A stretch of DNA of 64,000 nt from Seongchinamella unica (GCF_004354085.1 NZ_SMSE01000002.1:496001-560000), one strand, 5' to 3'; positions 9,450 to 19,570 are shown, numbered from the stretch's first letter. The notes: generated from the sequence alone by a model not told the origin. Made by a program: numbers and translations.

Positions 9450-9668
9450 TTACCAGCTGATTTCGATCTCGATACTGGATTCGTCGCTCTCTATCTCCAG
9501 CTCCAGTTCCACCGTGACGGTATCGGGGACCCTGACATTGAGTCGGGTGCCGTCCCGGTCGAAGTCCAGGGCGTTGTGGCGTGCCAGGGAATCAGCCAGG
9601 TCGTGCAGCAGCTTTGCGGCTTCCTCCCGTTTCATGGTGCGTTTCTCGGAAATTTCAATCAGGTCCAT
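9450..9668 (-). CDS. Amphi-Trp domain protein
   Basis: A 72-residue protein that consists of a single amphi-Trp domain: the N-terminal part EISEKRTMKREEAAKLL, a central RDGTRLNVRVPDTV, an acidic strand region (ELELEIESDES) and the terminal sequence EIEISW with the conserved final Trp. The domain is widespread in bacteria and archaea as a stand-alone small protein of unknown function. It lies between the PepSY gene and a glutathione transferase gene on the same strand. The match to the family is strong across the whole length. Confidence 0.85.
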   Translation of the reverse strand: MDLIEISEKRTMKREEAAKLLHDLADSLARHNALDFDRDGTRLNVRVPDTVTVELELEIESDESSIEIEISW

Positions 9669-9748
9669 AGCTCATTCTCTTTCGTTTGTCGTTTCTGTCT
9701 GACCGGGCTGCTGGCCCGTTCAGGGTGCTATCCGGCGCCGCCACCCGC

Positions 9749-10447
9749 TCAGCCGGAGAACGTCGTCGCCCGGTCCCTGCCCGGTACTTCGGGAGAGAAG
9801 CTGGCGGCATCTGCAAAGGCCTTGGCGAATGCGGGTCGTTTTGAAATCCTGGAAAGATAGTCGCGGAAAATCTCATGCTCGCAGAGCCCGTATCCCCGGG
9901 CCCAGGTAACGTTATGACCGATAACGATATCCGCGCCGGAAAATGTCTCCCCGCAGATGAAGGGGGTATGTTCCAGCCTTGCCATGAGCTGAGGTTCCAC
10001 TTCCGCGACAAATTTATGCCGGTACCGGTCGATGGTCCGGGCATCGGATTGATCGGAAGGCAGCACGTGTTCGTGTATACGAACCTGCCACAGCATCATG
10101 TCCATCCAGGTGCCGCCAAAGTGCAGCATCTGTAAATAATCCGCGCGCTCAAGGGACAGTCCGGTCGGCGGCGAGAGTTGTTTTTCCGGGAATGCGTCTA
10201 CCAGCCAGTCCACCATGGCCACGCTTTCCAGCATGCGATGGACAGAACCATCCTCCAACAGGATTTCAAGCATGGGCACATTGTGGTTCGGGTTCTTTTG
10301 CAGGTACTCCTCGCGGTATTGTTCACCGCCGTACAGCTCTACTTTTTGTACTTCAAAATCATCACCCACGGTTTCATGCAGGGCCCAGCGCACCCTGGCG
10401 CTGCGTGTGGCGGGGAAATGATAGAGTTTGAGGTTCTTGATCTTCAT
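9749..10447 (-). CDS. Glutathione S-transferase family protein
   Basis: A 232-residue protein with an N-terminal thioredoxin-like fold (about 1-88; LYHFPATRSARVRWALHE, then the cis-Pro NVPMLE and the GSH-contacting ESVAMVDWL in place of the usual ES-AI-YL) and an all-alpha C-terminal domain (about 95-222) with the N-capping region FSGADIVIGHN. The catalytic residue is probably Ser or Thr near position 15 (ATRSARVRW), as in bacterial beta/nu-like GSTs. Substrate is unknown; nothing nearby suggests a specific pathway. A moderate AGGA lies about nine bases upstream of the ATG. Confidence 0.88.
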   Translation of the reverse strand: MKIKNLKLYHFPATRSARVRWALHETVGDDFEVQKVELYGGEQYREEYLQKNPNHNVPMLEILLEDGSVHRMLESVAMVDWLVDAFPEKQLSPPTGLSLERADYLQMLHFGGTWMDMMLWQVRIHEHVLPSDQSDARTIDRYRHKFVAEVEPQLMARLEHTPFICGETFSGADIVIGHNVTWARGYGLCEHEIFRDYLSRISKRPAFAKAFADAASFSPEVPGRDRATTFSG

Positions 10448-10657
10448 GAGCCGTCATCCTGGCAGGTCGCCTGTTATCAAGGGCCGGTGCTATTGAGTCG
10501 CGATGTCTGTGAAAAAACCGGCCGATAGGGTGACTCAGTCTGCACTAAACCAGCACTTTTTCAATAGTCTTCAATGGCCTGGATCTGTGCCGGCCACAGC
10601 AATTATGGGGTGTTGGCCAGGCCACAGGTCAACGTTACCCGAATGTGACAGGCACAA

Positions 10658-10681
10658 AAAACCCCGCTGGTGCGGGGTTTT
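10658..10681 (-). terminator. Rho-independent terminator of acnB
   Basis: A perfect 10-bp stem AAAACCCCGC / GCGGGGTTTT with a four-base loop lies 26 bases beyond the acnB stop codon. Read on the minus strand the stem is followed by a run of T, the arrangement of an intrinsic terminator. Confidence 0.9.
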
Positions 10682-10706
10682 CCGGGTTAGTCACTCAGGC
10701 AGTCGA

Positions 10707-13322
10707 TCAGGCACTGAGTTCCTGGATCTCAACCGCGGCAATACGCGCACCTTCATCAGATTTGGCCTGGAATTCGGCGATCTGGTCGAAGTTGAGGTAG
10801 CGGTAGATCTCGTCGGACATGGAGTCCAGGTTCTGGGCGTACTCGAGGTACTCCTCCGGAGTGGGCAGCTTACCCAGAATGGCGCCGACGGCAGCCAGTT
10901 CCGCGCTGGTCAGGTACACGTTGGCCCCGTCGCCGAGGCGGTTGGGGAAGTTGCGGGTGGAGGTCGAGAGTACGGTGGAATTGGCCGCCACGCGCGCCTG
11001 GTTCCCCATGCACAATGAGCACCCGGGCATCTCGGTACGGGCACCGGCGGCGCCAAAGATGTTGTAATAGCCTTCTTCCATGAGCAGGTGCTCGTCCATC
11101 CGGGTCGGCGGCGATATCCACAGGCGGGTTGAGAGGCCGCCCTTGTGCTGCTCGAGCAGTTTGCCCGCGGCGCGGAAGTGGCCGATGTTGGTCATGCAGG
11201 AACCGATAAAGACTTCGTCCACAGTGTCGCCGGCGACATCGGAGAGCAGCTTGGCGTCGTCGGGGTCGTTGGGGCAGCAAACGATGGGTTCGTTGACCTG
11301 GGCCAGGTCGATCTCGATGACAGCCGCATATTCAGCATCGGCGTCGGCTTCCAGCAGTTCAGGATTTTCCAGCCACTCTTCCATCTTCCGGGCGCGGCGC
11401 TCCAGGGTCCGCGAATCGCCATAGCCCTCGGCGATCATGCTGCGCAGCAGTACGATATTGGAGCGCAGGTACTCGGCAATGGCATCTTCCGGCAGCTTGA
11501 TGGTACAGCCGGCTGCGGAGCGTTCGGCGGAGGCGTCGGATAGCTCAAAGGCCTGCTCGACGGTCAGGGTGTCCAGGCCTTCGATCTCGAGGATACGGCC
11601 GGAGAAAATATTCTTCTTGCCTTTTTTCTCCACGGTCAACAGGCCTTCCTGAATCGCGTAGTAAGGAATGGCGTGTACCAGGTCACGCAGGGTGATGCCG
11701 GGCTGCATTTCGCCCTTGAAGCGCACCAGTACGGATTCCGGCATGTCCAGGGGCATGACGCCGGTGGCAGCGGCGAAGGCCACCAGGCCGGAACCTGCCG
11801 GGAAGGAGATGCCCATCGGGAAACGGGTGTGGGAGTCGCCGCCGGTGCCCACGGTGTCGGGCAGCAACATGCGGTTCAGCCAGCTGTGGATGATGCCGTC
11901 GCCGGGGCGCAGGGAAACGCCGCCGCGGGTCATAATGAAGTCGGGCAGGGTGTGCTGGGTGTCGATATCCACGGGCTTGGGGTAGGCCGCCGTGTGACAG
12001 AAAGACTGCATGGTCAGGTCAGCCGAGAAGCCCAGGCAGGCCAGGTCCTTCAGCTCGTCACGGGTCATGGGGCCGGTAGTGTCCTGGGAGCCGACGGTCG
12101 TCATCCGGGGCTCGCAGTAGGTGCCGGGGCGGATGCCTTCGGTGCCACAGGCGCGGCCGACCATTTTCTGCGCCAGGGAGAAGCCCTTGCCGCTGTCCGT
12201 CGGCTGTTCCGGCTTGCGGAACAGCTCCGATTCGGGCAGGCCCAGTGCCTCGCGGGCTCGGGTGGTCAGGCCCCGGCCAATGATCAGGTTGATGCGCCCG
12301 CCGGCGCGCACTTCGTCCAGCAGGACATCGGATTTCAGTTCGAACTCGGAGATGACCTCACCCGCCTCGTTGAGGATTTTGCCCTCGTAGGGACGAATTT
12401 CGATAATGTCGCCCATATTCAGGTCGTCAACCGGTGCCTCGAACACCAGTGCGCCTGCGTCTTCCATGGTGTTGTAGAAGATGGGTGCAACCTTGCCGCC
12501 GATGCAAATACCACCGCCACGTTTGTTGGGGACGCCGGGAATGTCGTCGCCGAAGAACCACAACACCGAGTTGGTGGCGGACTTGCGCGAGGAACCCGTG
12601 CCAACCACGTCGCCAACGAAGGCGACCGGCAGGCCCTTGTCCTGGATATCCTTGATCTGCTTCATGGGGCCTTTAACCCCGTGTTCTTCCGGCTCCAGCC
12701 CGTCGCGGGTCATCTTGTAGGCCGCCAGCGCGTGCAGGGGAATGTCGGGACGGGACCATGCATCAGGGGCGGGAGAGAGGTCGTCGGTATTGGTTTCGCC
12801 AGTCACCTTGAATACGGTGACCTTGATGGACTCGGGTACCTCGTCCTGGCTGGTGAACCACTCACCGTCGGCCCAGGACTGCATAACCGCCTTCGCGTTC
12901 TCGTTACCGGCCTTGGCCAGCTCGTCGACATCGTGGAAGGCGTCGAACATCAGCAGGGTGTGCTTGAGTTCTTCTGCCGCCTGGGCGCCCAGGTCGGCGT
13001 CTGCCAGCAGGGCCACCAGGGTCTCGATGTTATAACCGCCGTGCATGTTGCCCAGCAGCTTGACGGCCGCCAGCGGGTCGATCAGCGGGCACTCCACTTC
13101 GCCCTTGGCCACGGCGGACAGGAAGCTCGCTTTCACGTAGGCCGCTTCGTCAACACCCGGGGGAACGCGGTTGGTAATGAGGTCCAGGAGGTACTCTGCT
13201 TCCCCCGCCGGAGGGTTCTTCAGCAGCTCTACCAGTCCCGCAACCTGTTCGGCATTGAGGGGTTTTGGGGGAATGTCCATGGCGGCCCGTTCGGCCACGT
13301 GTTCACGATATGCTTCTAGCAC
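10707..13322 (-). CDS. acnB: Aconitate hydratase B (AcnB)
   Basis: The bifunctional aconitase/2-methylisocitrate dehydratase of the TCA and methylcitrate cycles, 871 residues. The N-terminal HEAT-like domain (about 1-160), the swivel domain with [13 protein letters not shown], and the catalytic region with cluster-binding cysteines in SCMTNIGHF and [12 protein letters not shown] are all present. The order of domains (HEAT and swivel first) identifies AcnB as opposed to AcnA. The start is GTG at 13320-13322 with AAGGAG seven bases upstream. It is a single-gene unit with a terminator downstream (10658-10681) and a promoter-like sequence upstream. AcnB proteins of other bacteria can bind mRNA when the cluster is lost. 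Confidence 0.98.
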   Translation of the reverse strand: MLEAYREHVAERAAMDIPPKPLNAEQVAGLVELLKNPPAGEAEYLLDLITNRVPPGVDEAAYVKASFLSAVAKGEVECPLIDPLAAVKLLGNMHGGYNIETLVALLADADLGAQAAEELKHTLLMFDAFHDVDELAKAGNENAKAVMQSWADGEWFTSQDEVPESIKVTVFKVTGETNTDDLSPAPDAWSRPDIPLHALAAYKMTRDGLEPEEHGVKGPMKQIKDIQDKGLPVAFVGDVVGTGSSRKSATNSVLWFFGDDIPGVPNKRGGGICIGGKVAPIFYNTMEDAGALVFEAPVDDLNMGDIIEIRPYEGKILNEAGEVISEFELKSDVLLDEVRAGGRINLIIGRGLTTRAREALGLPESELFRKPEQPTDSGKGFSLAQKMVGRACGTEGIRPGTYCEPRMTTVGSQDTTGPMTRDELKDLACLGFSADLTMQSFCHTAAYPKPVDIDTQHTLPDFIMTRGGVSLRPGDGIIHSWLNRMLLPDTVGTGGDSHTRFPMGISFPAGSGLVAFAAATGVMPLDMPESVLVRFKGEMQPGITLRDLVHAIPYYAIQEGLLTVEKKGKKNIFSGRILEIEGLDTLTVEQAFELSDASAERSAAGCTIKLPEDAIAEYLRSNIVLLRSMIAEGYGDSRTLERRARKMEEWLENPELLEADADAEYAAVIEIDLAQVNEPIVCCPNDPDDAKLLSDVAGDTVDEVFIGSCMTNIGHFRAAGKLLEQHKGGLSTRLWISPPTRMDEHLLMEEGYYNIFGAAGARTEMPGCSLCMGNQARVAANSTVLSTSTRNFPNRLGDGANVYLTSAELAAVGAILGKLPTPEEYLEYAQNLDSMSDEIYRYLNFDQIAEFQAKSDEGARIAAVEIQELSA

Positions 13323-13402
13323 GGTAGAGCTCCTTTAGCGTCTGAGGTGTGCCACTGGCAAGGGGTGGCGCCAGCGGTTCCTGTGGAGAAAAATCGGCGG
13401 AA

Positions 13403-13431
13403 ATTATAGCCCACGGCGCAAATAAGATAAA
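13403..13431 (-). promoter_or_regulatory. Probable sigma-70 promoter of acnB
   Basis: On the minus strand a perfect TATAAT (13403-13408) is preceded at 17 bases by TTTATC (13426-13431). The distance to the acnB GTG leaves a leader of roughly 70 bases. The -35 element is weak. Confidence 0.5.
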
Positions 13432-13506
13432 TGAATTGCACCCTATATCGTGCATTCACCGAGGTGATAATCTACACTCGCGTGCTCGGCCCCGAATACG
13501 CTCCAG

Positions 13507-13977
13507 ATGTTAGACTGTTCCGTTAAAACCCCCTGTATTGGCGTCTGCTCCACCGGCATCGGCGACACCGTGTGTCGCGGCTGTAAACGCTTCAGTCACG
13601 AGGTGATTCACTGGAACAGCTACAGCCCGGAGCAGAAGCGTGTTATCGATGACCGGCTGGCGGGGTTTTTGTCCCAGTGCGTGGCAAACAAGCTGCGCAT
13701 TACCGACAAATCCCTCCTCAGGTGGCAGTTGCAGGTGCAGAACGTGCGCCATGAGGAACATCACGACGAGTACTGTTGGGTATTCAGCCTGCTCAAGGCC
13801 GGGGCAGGGCAGATAGACAGCACCCGCGACTTCGGCTTTGAGGTCGACTTGCATTATCGCCAGCTTTCCCTGGTCGAACTGCGCGAACAGATCGATGCCG
13901 AGTACCTGGTGCTTTCGCAGGCCCATTATGATCGCTACATTGCCGTGCCAGACCTGTTTGCCGGGACCACCGAATGA
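13507..13977 (+). CDS. DUF1289 domain protein with C-terminal extension
   Basis: A 156-residue protein. Residues 1-50 form a DUF1289 domain with the four metal-ligand-like cysteines Cys10, Cys14, Cys23 and Cys26 (CIGVC and CRGC), expected to bind zinc or an Fe-S cluster. The remaining 100 residues are not part of the minimal domain, which is commonly found as a protein of 60-80 residues; this part is rich in Gln, His and Tyr and is not recognised. The gene ends four bases inside miaE (ATGA overlap), so the two are translationally coupled, suggesting a possible link to tRNA modification. That link is inference only. Confidence 0.82.
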   Translation: MLDCSVKTPCIGVCSTGIGDTVCRGCKRFSHEVIHWNSYSPEQKRVIDDRLAGFLSQCVANKLRITDKSLLRWQLQVQNVRHEEHHDEYCWVFSLLKAGAGQIDSTRDFGFEVDLHYRQLSLVELREQIDAEYLVLSQAHYDRYIAVPDLFAGTTE

Positions 13978-14588
13978 GTAACAACGTCGATATCGGGCCG
14001 ATACTGGATTTCCTCCACTGCCCGACGCCCGGGGCATGGGTGGATTGGGCGTTGGAAAACCCCGATATTTTGCTGGTCGATCACGCCAATTGCGAAAAGA
14101 AGGCTGCATCCACGGCACTTAACCTGATGTATCGCTACGTGGAGCATCACACGCTGCTCAACAGACTTTCACGCCTGGCGCGGGAGGAATTGCGCCATTT
14201 CGAGCAGGTGATTGCCATTATGCACCGGCGCGGCGTGCCTTATCCGCAGATTGCCGCCGCCCGTTATGCGGGAGAATTGCGCAAGCCGGTGCGTACCCAC
14301 GAGCCCGGCAAGCTGATCGACACTCTGATCGTTGGCGCTATCATCGAGGCCCGTTCCTGCGAGCGGTTCGCCTGTATTGCCCCTGCGCTCGATGAGGAAC
14401 TGGCAGGATTTTACCGTTCGCTGCTGAAATCCGAGTCGCGGCACTTTGCCGACTATCTCAAGCTGGCCAGGGAGGTGGGATCGGCAGAGGAGGTGGAGCA
14501 GCGGCTGCCGGTATTCCTGGCGCTGGAACGGCAACTGATCGAATCACCGGACCTGGAGTTTCGTTTTCACAGCGGGGTGCCGCAGTGA
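13974..14588 (+). CDS. miaE: tRNA-(ms2io6A37) hydroxylase MiaE
   Basis: A non-heme diiron monooxygenase that hydroxylates the isopentenyl group of ms2i6A at position 37 of tRNAs reading UNN codons. At 204 residues it fits the short form found in Pseudomonas. Iron ligands are visible as two ExxH motifs, Glu72-His75 (EELRHFEQ) and Glu154-His157 (SESRHFADY), with further carboxylates at Glu41 and Glu125, giving a four-helix ferritin-like pattern. The gene overlaps the DUF1289 gene upstream by four bases. It converges with lpxH 37 bases downstream, and no terminator is evident between them. Confidence 0.93.
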   Translation: MSNNVDIGPILDFLHCPTPGAWVDWALENPDILLVDHANCEKKAASTALNLMYRYVEHHTLLNRLSRLAREELRHFEQVIAIMHRRGVPYPQIAAARYAGELRKPVRTHEPGKLIDTLIVGAIIEARSCERFACIAPALDEELAGFYRSLLKSESRHFADYLKLAREVGSAEEVEQRLPVFLALERQLIESPDLEFRFHSGVPQ

Positions 14589-14625
14589 TCCAGGCGTCGA
14601 TTTTGCTTAAATATAAAACTACAAC

Positions 14626-15342
14626 CTATTGATTTATAACAAAATCAATAAGCTCTAAACTGCTTGAAGTGGCCTCGATGTACCAACCCCTGGTGTCCCA
14701 GTCACCGAGGACCAGGCGTTCACCATTGGCGACCTGGTGTCGTCCCGGGCGGTGGGTGTGGCCGTGAATCATCAGGATGACATCCGCCTCGAGCATCACC
14801 CGATCCACCTCAGAGGGGGTCACGTCCATGATGTCCTCGGCCTTGTTGGAGCTGGCGACCTTGCTGGCCGCGCGCAACCGGGCGGCCAGGGCGCGGCGCT
14901 CCGCCAACGGGCTGGCCATTAACTCCGCCTGCCATAGGGGGCTGCGGACCATGGCGCGAAATTTCATGTATTCGGCATCGCCGGTGCACAGGCTGTCCCC
15001 GTGCAGCAACAGGGTCGGTCGGCCATAGAGGTTGATCGGAGTCGGGTCCGGTAGCAGGGTGGCGCCCACGGAGGCGCAGAAATCCTCTCCCAGCAGGAAG
15101 TCGCGGTTGCCGACCATCAGGTACAGTGCGGGTCCGGCGGCGGTAAACCCCCGGAACAGGTCGGCGATCTCGCGGGCCAGCGGCGAATCATCGTCGTCGC
15201 CTACCCAGGCCTCGAAGATATCCCCGAGGATGTACAGTGCATCGCAATCGCTGTTCTGGTGCAGGAAGTTCGCCAGGGCCGCGGTGACCGCAGGCCTGGC
15301 AGGATCCAGATGAAGGTCCGAGATGAAGAGGGTGCGGGACAC
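14626..15342 (-). CDS. lpxH: UDP-2,3-diacylglucosamine pyrophosphatase LpxH
   Basis: Hydrolyses UDP-2,3-diacylglucosamine to lipid X in lipid A synthesis at the inner membrane face. The 238-residue calcineurin-like phosphoesterase shows the metal-site motifs SDLHL near the start, GDIFEAWVGDDD, GNRDF, LHGDSLC and HGHTHRP in order, which define LpxH. The start is a GTG that immediately follows the ppiB stop codon with no gap, so translation is coupled and ppiB-lpxH form an operon, as in other gammaproteobacteria. The last codons sit in a 9-bp inverted repeat (14627-14650), probably fortuitous. Confidence 0.96.
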   Translation of the reverse strand: MSRTLFISDLHLDPARPAVTAALANFLHQNSDCDALYILGDIFEAWVGDDDDSPLAREIADLFRGFTAAGPALYLMVGNRDFLLGEDFCASVGATLLPDPTPINLYGRPTLLLHGDSLCTGDAEYMKFRAMVRSPLWQAELMASPLAERRALAARLRAASKVASSNKAEDIMDVTPSEVDRVMLEADVILMIHGHTHRPGRHQVANGERLVLGDWDTRGWYIEATSSSLELIDFVINQ

Positions 15343-15840
15343 TTAGTCGGCGACGACTTCCACGGTCTCGATGATCACGGGATCGGTGGGAACATCCTGG
15401 TGGCCGCCGGAGGAGCCGGTGGGTACGGCGCGGATCTTGTCCAGCACCTCGGAGCCCTCGATGACCTTGCCAAAGACGGTATAGCCCCAGCCCTGCATGT
15501 TCTTGCCCGAGTGATTGAGGAAATCGTTGTCCTTCACGTTGATGAAGAACTGGGCAGTGGCCGAGTGCGGGTCCATGGTGCGGGCCATGGCAATGGTGCC
15601 GAAATCGTTCTTGAGGCCATTGTCAGCCTCGTTCTCGACGGGCTCGCCAGTGGGTTTTTGCTGCATGTCGGTGTCGAAGCCACCGCCCTGGATCATGAAA
15701 TTGTCGATGACGCGGTGGAAGATGGTGCCGTCATAAAAGCCGTCGCGGGCGTAATTGAGGAAGTTTTCCACGGTCTTGGGCGCTTTTTCAGCATCCAGTT
15801 CCAGTTTGATGTCACCGAAAGTGGTGCGAATGATAACCAT
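15343..15840 (-). CDS. ppiB: Cytoplasmic peptidyl-prolyl isomerase PpiB
   Basis: A 165-residue cyclophilin without a signal peptide, matching E. coli PpiB in length. Conserved catalytic segments are [15 protein letters not shown] (Arg and Phe of the active site) and [17 protein letters not shown]. It catalyses cis-trans isomerisation of prolyl bonds in the cytosol. The ATG is preceded by AGGGAC, and the stop directly abuts the GTG start of lpxH. The operon lies divergent to glnS, with about 190 bases between them, in which the glnS promoter is seen. Confidence 0.95.
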   Translation of the reverse strand: MVIIRTTFGDIKLELDAEKAPKTVENFLNYARDGFYDGTIFHRVIDNFMIQGGGFDTDMQQKPTGEPVENEADNGLKNDFGTIAMARTMDPHSATAQFFINVKDNDFLNHSGKNMQGWGYTVFGKVIEGSEVLDKIRAVPTGSSGGHQDVPTDPVIIETVEVVAD

Positions 15841-15969
15841 ATGTTCGTCCCTGTGGGTCTTTGTCTAGCGGGTCGGCAATAATACGGACTTTTACCGCGC
15901 AGGAAAACAACATTAGCGCCAATCAGTGGGACATTTGCGGGCTGATTCACAAAGACAATAGCAATTTGC

Positions 15970-15998
15970 TTAAAGCATCCCCGGTTCGCGGCTATAAT
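15970..15998 (+). promoter_or_regulatory. Probable promoter of glnS
   Basis: A perfect TATAAT (15993-15998) with a GC-rich discriminator (ACGCGCC) follows TTAAAG (15970-15975) at 17 bases, about 36 bases before the glnS start codon. The -35 box matches the consensus in only three positions. Confidence 0.5.
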
Positions 15999-16033
15999 AC
16001 GCGCCTTTTGCCCACTCAGGCCCTGTAGGATTT

Positions 16034-17692
16034 ATGGAAACAACCCCTGCCAGCAACTTTTTGCAGACTATTATCAGTGATGACCTGGCCAGCGGCCGGG
16101 TGACGGAGGTCGTCACCCGGTTCCCGCCGGAGCCCAACGGCTACCTGCATATCGGCCATGCCAAGTCGATCAGTGTCAATTTCGGGCTTGCCGAGGCCAA
16201 TGGTGGGCGCTGCAACCTGCGCTTTGACGACACCAATCCCGAGAAAGAGAGCCAGGAATTTATCGAATCCATCCAGGCGGATGTGCGCTGGTTGGGCTAT
16301 CAATGGGACGGGGAGGTGCGCTTTGCCTCCGCCTATTTCCAGCAGCTGTATGACTGGGCTGTGTACCTGGTAGAGCAGGGGCAGGCCTACGTCTGTGATC
16401 TCAATGCCGAGCAGGCGCGTGAATATCGCGGCACCCTGACCGAGCCGGGGCGGAACAGCCCCTACCGGGAGCGCAGTGTGGAGGAAAACCTGGACCTGTT
16501 GGGGCGGATGAAAGCCGGGGAGTTCGGTGAGGGCGAGAAGGTACTGCGGGCCAAAATCGATATGGCCTCACCGAATATGAACATGCGCGACCCGATTCTC
16601 TATCGCATTCGCAAGGTCGCGCATCACCAGACCGGCACGGACTGGGTGATATATCCGACCTACGACTTTGCCCACGGCCAGGAAGATGCGATTGAGGGTG
16701 TGACTCACTCGATCTGCACCCTGGAGTTTGAGGACCACAGACCCCTGTACGACTGGTTTATCGACAACCTGCCGGTGCAGAGCCGTCCGCGCCAGTATGA
16801 GTTCGGTCGCCTCAATCCCAGTTTCACCATTACCAGCAAGCGCAAGCTGAAAATGCTGGTAGATGGGGGCGTTGTCGCTGGCTGGGATGATCCGCGCATG
16901 CCCACTGTGTCCGGGATGCGTCGACGCGGCTATACCCCGGCCGCCATTCGTAAGTTCTGTGACATGATCGGCACTACCCGTTCCGACGGCGTGGTCGACG
17001 TGGCCATGCTGGAGTTTGCCATTCGCGAGGACCTCAACGAGAATGCGCCCCGTGCCATGGCGGTGATCAATCCGTTGAAGCTGGTGCTGACAGATTATCC
17101 GGAAGATAAACTGGAAGAGTTGACCGCCCCTCACCACCCCTCCCGGGAAGAATTGGGTGAGCGCCTGTTGCCCTTCACCCGGGAGATTTATATCGACGCC
17201 GACGACTTCCGCGAGGAAGCCAACAAGAAGTACAAGCGGCTGGTGCTGGGCAAGCGGGTGCGCTTGCGTAACGCCTACGTGATCGAGGCGGACGAGGTGA
17301 TCAAGGATGCCGACGGCAATGTTGTCGAGGTGCATGCCCACACCATTGCCAATACCATTGGCGAAAATCCGGAGGACGGCATCAAGCCCAAGGGCGTGAT
17401 CCAGTGGGTGTCCGCCAGCCACGGCAAGCAGGCGGAAGTGCGGCTCTATGACCGGCTGTTCAGCCATGAGTCGCCGGACCGTGCGGAAGGTGACTTCATG
17501 GATCACCTGAATCCCGAGTCACTGCGGGTTGTCGAGGGCGCCTGGGTTGAACCTTCGCTGGTCAATGCCCAGCCCGAGCAGGGCTTCCAGTTCGAGCGCG
17601 AGGGCTACTTCGTGGCGGACCGGTTCGACCACAGTGCCGACAAGCCGGTGTTTAACAAAACCATTGGCCTGCGCGATACCTGGAATGACTGA
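16034..17692 (+). CDS. glnS: Glutaminyl-tRNA synthetase
   Basis: Charges tRNA-Gln with glutamine. The 552-residue class I synthetase carries the HIGH-type motif in [15 protein letters not shown], the KMSKS-equivalent ITSKRKLK, and the GlnRS-specific C-terminal anticodon-binding beta-barrels. Length equals E. coli GlnRS. GlnS was acquired from eukaryotes by gammaproteobacteria and a few other groups, so its presence is consistent with the proposed lineage. AGGA lies close upstream of the ATG. cysS follows 108 bases downstream on the same strand. Confidence 0.97.
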   Translation: METTPASNFLQTIISDDLASGRVTEVVTRFPPEPNGYLHIGHAKSISVNFGLAEANGGRCNLRFDDTNPEKESQEFIESIQADVRWLGYQWDGEVRFASAYFQQLYDWAVYLVEQGQAYVCDLNAEQAREYRGTLTEPGRNSPYRERSVEENLDLLGRMKAGEFGEGEKVLRAKIDMASPNMNMRDPILYRIRKVAHHQTGTDWVIYPTYDFAHGQEDAIEGVTHSICTLEFEDHRPLYDWFIDNLPVQSRPRQYEFGRLNPSFTITSKRKLKMLVDGGVVAGWDDPRMPTVSGMRRRGYTPAAIRKFCDMIGTTRSDGVVDVAMLEFAIREDLNENAPRAMAVINPLKLVLTDYPEDKLEELTAPHHPSREELGERLLPFTREIYIDADDFREEANKKYKRLVLGKRVRLRNAYVIEADEVIKDADGNVVEVHAHTIANTIGENPEDGIKPKGVIQWVSASHGKQAEVRLYDRLFSHESPDRAEGDFMDHLNPESLRVVEGAWVEPSLVNAQPEQGFQFEREGYFVADRFDHSADKPVFNKTIGLRDTWND

Positions 17693-17800
17693 GCGTAATC
17701 GACCCACGGCATTCCCGCGCACTCCAGGGTGCCTTCTCTTGCGCTTGCAGCGCAATTCAACTTGCAGGCGGGAACCCAGATACCCCCGGGGACAGAAGCA

Positions 17801-19177
17801 ATGCCATTAAAAATCTACAACACCATGAGCGGCGACAAAGAGCTGTTCGAGCCCCTGGTGCCTGACACCGTCACCATGTATGTCTGCGGCCCCACGGTCT
17901 ACAACCTGGCCCATATCGGCAACGCCCGTCCGGTGGTCGTGTTCGATACCCTGTTCCGCCTGCTGCAGACCCATTACAGCAAGGTGATCTACGCCCGCAA
18001 TATCACCGACGTGGACGACAAGATCATCGCTGCGGCAAAGGAGGGTGATCGCAGCATCGAATCGGTGACCGGGGAGTACACCGCCAAGTACCGTGAAGAC
18101 ATGGCGGCTCTCAACGCGCTGCCGCCCACCCTGGAGCCCCACGCCACCCACAACATCGACGCCATGATCGAGTTGACGCGTACCCTGATAGAAAAAGGCC
18201 ACGCCTATGAATCCCAGGGCCATGTGCTGTTTGCGGTGGAGTCCATGGAGGACTACGGCAAGCTGTCTGGTCGCTCACTGGACGACATGCTGGCGGGAGC
18301 GCGGGTCGAGGTGGCGGACTACAAGCGCCACCCGGGGGATTTTGTGCTGTGGAAGCCGGCGGACGACGCCGATCCGGGCTGGGACAGCCCCTGGGGTCGC
18401 GGCCGTCCCGGCTGGCATCTGGAGTGCTCCGCCATGATTCGCGCCCACCTGGGCGAGACTATCGATATTCACGGTGGCGGCCGCGACCTGATCTTTCCCC
18501 ACCATGAGAATGAAATCGCCCAGAGCCGCTGCGCCCATGGTGGCGACTATGTGCGCTACTGGATGCACAACGCCTACCTGGATATCGACGGCGAAAAGAT
18601 GTCCAAGTCGCTGGGTAACTTCCGCACCGTGCGCGACCTGCTCAAGAGCTACCGGGGCGAGGTATTGCGCTTTGCGCTGCTGTCCGCCCACTATCGCTCG
18701 CCGCTCAACTTCTCCGCTGAATTGCTGGACCAGGCCCAGTCTACCCTGGACAGCCTGTACGGCACGCTGCGGGAGGTGGAGGACATCGAACTGGATATGG
18801 AAGTACCGCTTGCCGATGAGGCCTTCTACCAGGCCCTGAACGACGATCTCAATACGCCGGTGGCGATTGCCGAGGTTCACGCTCTGGCCAAGCAACTCAA
18901 CAAGGCCACGGACGACGACAAACCCGCACTCAAGGCGAGGATGATTGCCGCCGGCAATCTGCTGGGTATTCTCGGCCAGGATCCGGAGGAGTGGCTGCAG
19001 GATGCGGGCTCTGACGAGGCCATCTCCGCCGGGGAGATTGAGGCATTGATCCAGGCGCGCGCCGCTGCCAAGGCCGACAAGGACTACGCCCGCGCCGACC
19101 AGATTCGTCAGGACCTGCTGGCCCAGGGAGTGGTGCTGGAGGATTCCCGGGAGGGAACCAAGTGGAAGCGGGCATAG
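17801..19177 (+). CDS. cysS: Cysteinyl-tRNA synthetase
   Basis: Charges tRNA-Cys. The 458-residue class I enzyme begins [11 protein letters not shown] and has the zinc-binding/HIGH region [15 protein letters not shown], a further conserved WHLECSAM (zinc ligand Cys) and the KMSKS loop EKMSKSLGN. The C-terminal helical domain is intact. An in-frame extension to 17729 exists but does not resemble the family, and the ATG at 17801 aligns with known CysRS proteins. The glnS-cysS pair followed by folD is a common gammaproteobacterial arrangement; here a repeat array has accumulated between cysS and folD. Confidence 0.97.
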   Translation: MPLKIYNTMSGDKELFEPLVPDTVTMYVCGPTVYNLAHIGNARPVVVFDTLFRLLQTHYSKVIYARNITDVDDKIIAAAKEGDRSIESVTGEYTAKYREDMAALNALPPTLEPHATHNIDAMIELTRTLIEKGHAYESQGHVLFAVESMEDYGKLSGRSLDDMLAGARVEVADYKRHPGDFVLWKPADDADPGWDSPWGRGRPGWHLECSAMIRAHLGETIDIHGGGRDLIFPHHENEIAQSRCAHGGDYVRYWMHNAYLDIDGEKMSKSLGNFRTVRDLLKSYRGEVLRFALLSAHYRSPLNFSAELLDQAQSTLDSLYGTLREVEDIELDMEVPLADEAFYQALNDDLNTPVAIAEVHALAKQLNKATDDDKPALKARMIAAGNLLGILGQDPEEWLQDAGSDEAISAGEIEALIQARAAAKADKDYARADQIRQDLLAQGVVLEDSREGTKWKRA

Positions 19178-19197
19178 AGAGCTGCCGGTTCAATACC

Positions 19198-19460
19198 GGC
19201 TCATAATCGTCAGCCCCGCGCGGGCGGGAATCCCGCTTCCCGGCTCATAGTCGTCATTCCCGCGCAGGCGGGGGATCCCGCTTCCCGACTGATAGTCGTC
19301 ATTCCCGCGCAGGCGGGGGATCCCGCTTCCCGGCTGATAGTCGTCATTCCCGCGCGGGCGGGGGATCCCGCTTCCCGGCTCATAGTCGTCATTCCCGCGC
19401 AGGCGGGAATCCAGTGACATCAGCAATTACACTGGATCCCCGCCTGCGCGGGGATGACGG
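19198..19460 (+). repeat. Palindromic repeat array, 45-bp period
   Basis: Five head-to-tail units with a period of 44-45 bases (TCGTCA marks at 19207, 19251, 19296, 19341 and 19386) carry the palindromic core ATTCCCGC-N4-GCGGG, or a close variant, followed by a second arm CCCGCTTCCCGGCT. A sixth core in opposite orientation ends the block (GATCCCCGC-CTGC-GCGGGGATGACG, about 19435-19459). The last direct unit and this inverted unit also form a larger hairpin (CCAGTG / CACTGG). This looks like a REP/MITE-like family often seen between gammaproteobacterial genes. Frames running through it are repeat artefacts. Confidence 0.9.
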
Positions 19461-19570
19461 TCAGGTTAGTCTGCGGGGATGACGGTCAGGTTAGTCTGCG
19501 GGGATGACGGTCAGGTTAGTCTGCGGGGATGACGGCCAGGTTAGTCTGCGGGAATGACGGCCAGGTTCGT
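19446..19570 (+). repeat. 25-bp tandem repeat
   Basis: Five tandem copies, exact period 25 bases, of a unit built on GGGATGACGGTCAGGTTAGT; the marker base after GGG falls at 19454, 19479, 19504, 19529 and 19554. The first three copies are identical and the last two carry substitutions (GGCCAGG, GGGAATG). The unit contains one arm of the adjacent palindromic repeat, so it probably arose by expansion of a half-unit. It lies about 90 bases from the folD stop codon. Confidence 0.9.

Noticed and set aside
10503-11018. A 171-codon plus-strand frame from the GST upstream region into acnB
   Set aside because: It passes through the acnB terminator hairpin and overlaps the acnB 3' end without any motif.
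11673-13319. A 548-codon open frame on the plus strand, antisense to acnB
   Set aside because: It lies fully inside acnB on the opposite strand, its translation is rich in Gly, His and Val with no domain, and long antisense frames are common in GC-rich codon usage.
14627-14650. Hairpin TATTGATTT / AAATCAATA as terminator between miaE and lpxH
   Set aside because: It overlaps the last codons of lpxH, is AT-rich with no T run, and is weak.
19190-19426. Frames of 60-80 codons inside the palindromic array
   Set aside because: The translation is a direct repeat of the DNA unit (PARAGMTT-like), an artefact of repeats whose period is a multiple of three.
19198-19570. Possible CRISPR array
   Set aside because: The intervals between repeats are themselves conserved, the units are palindromic, and no cas genes are present.
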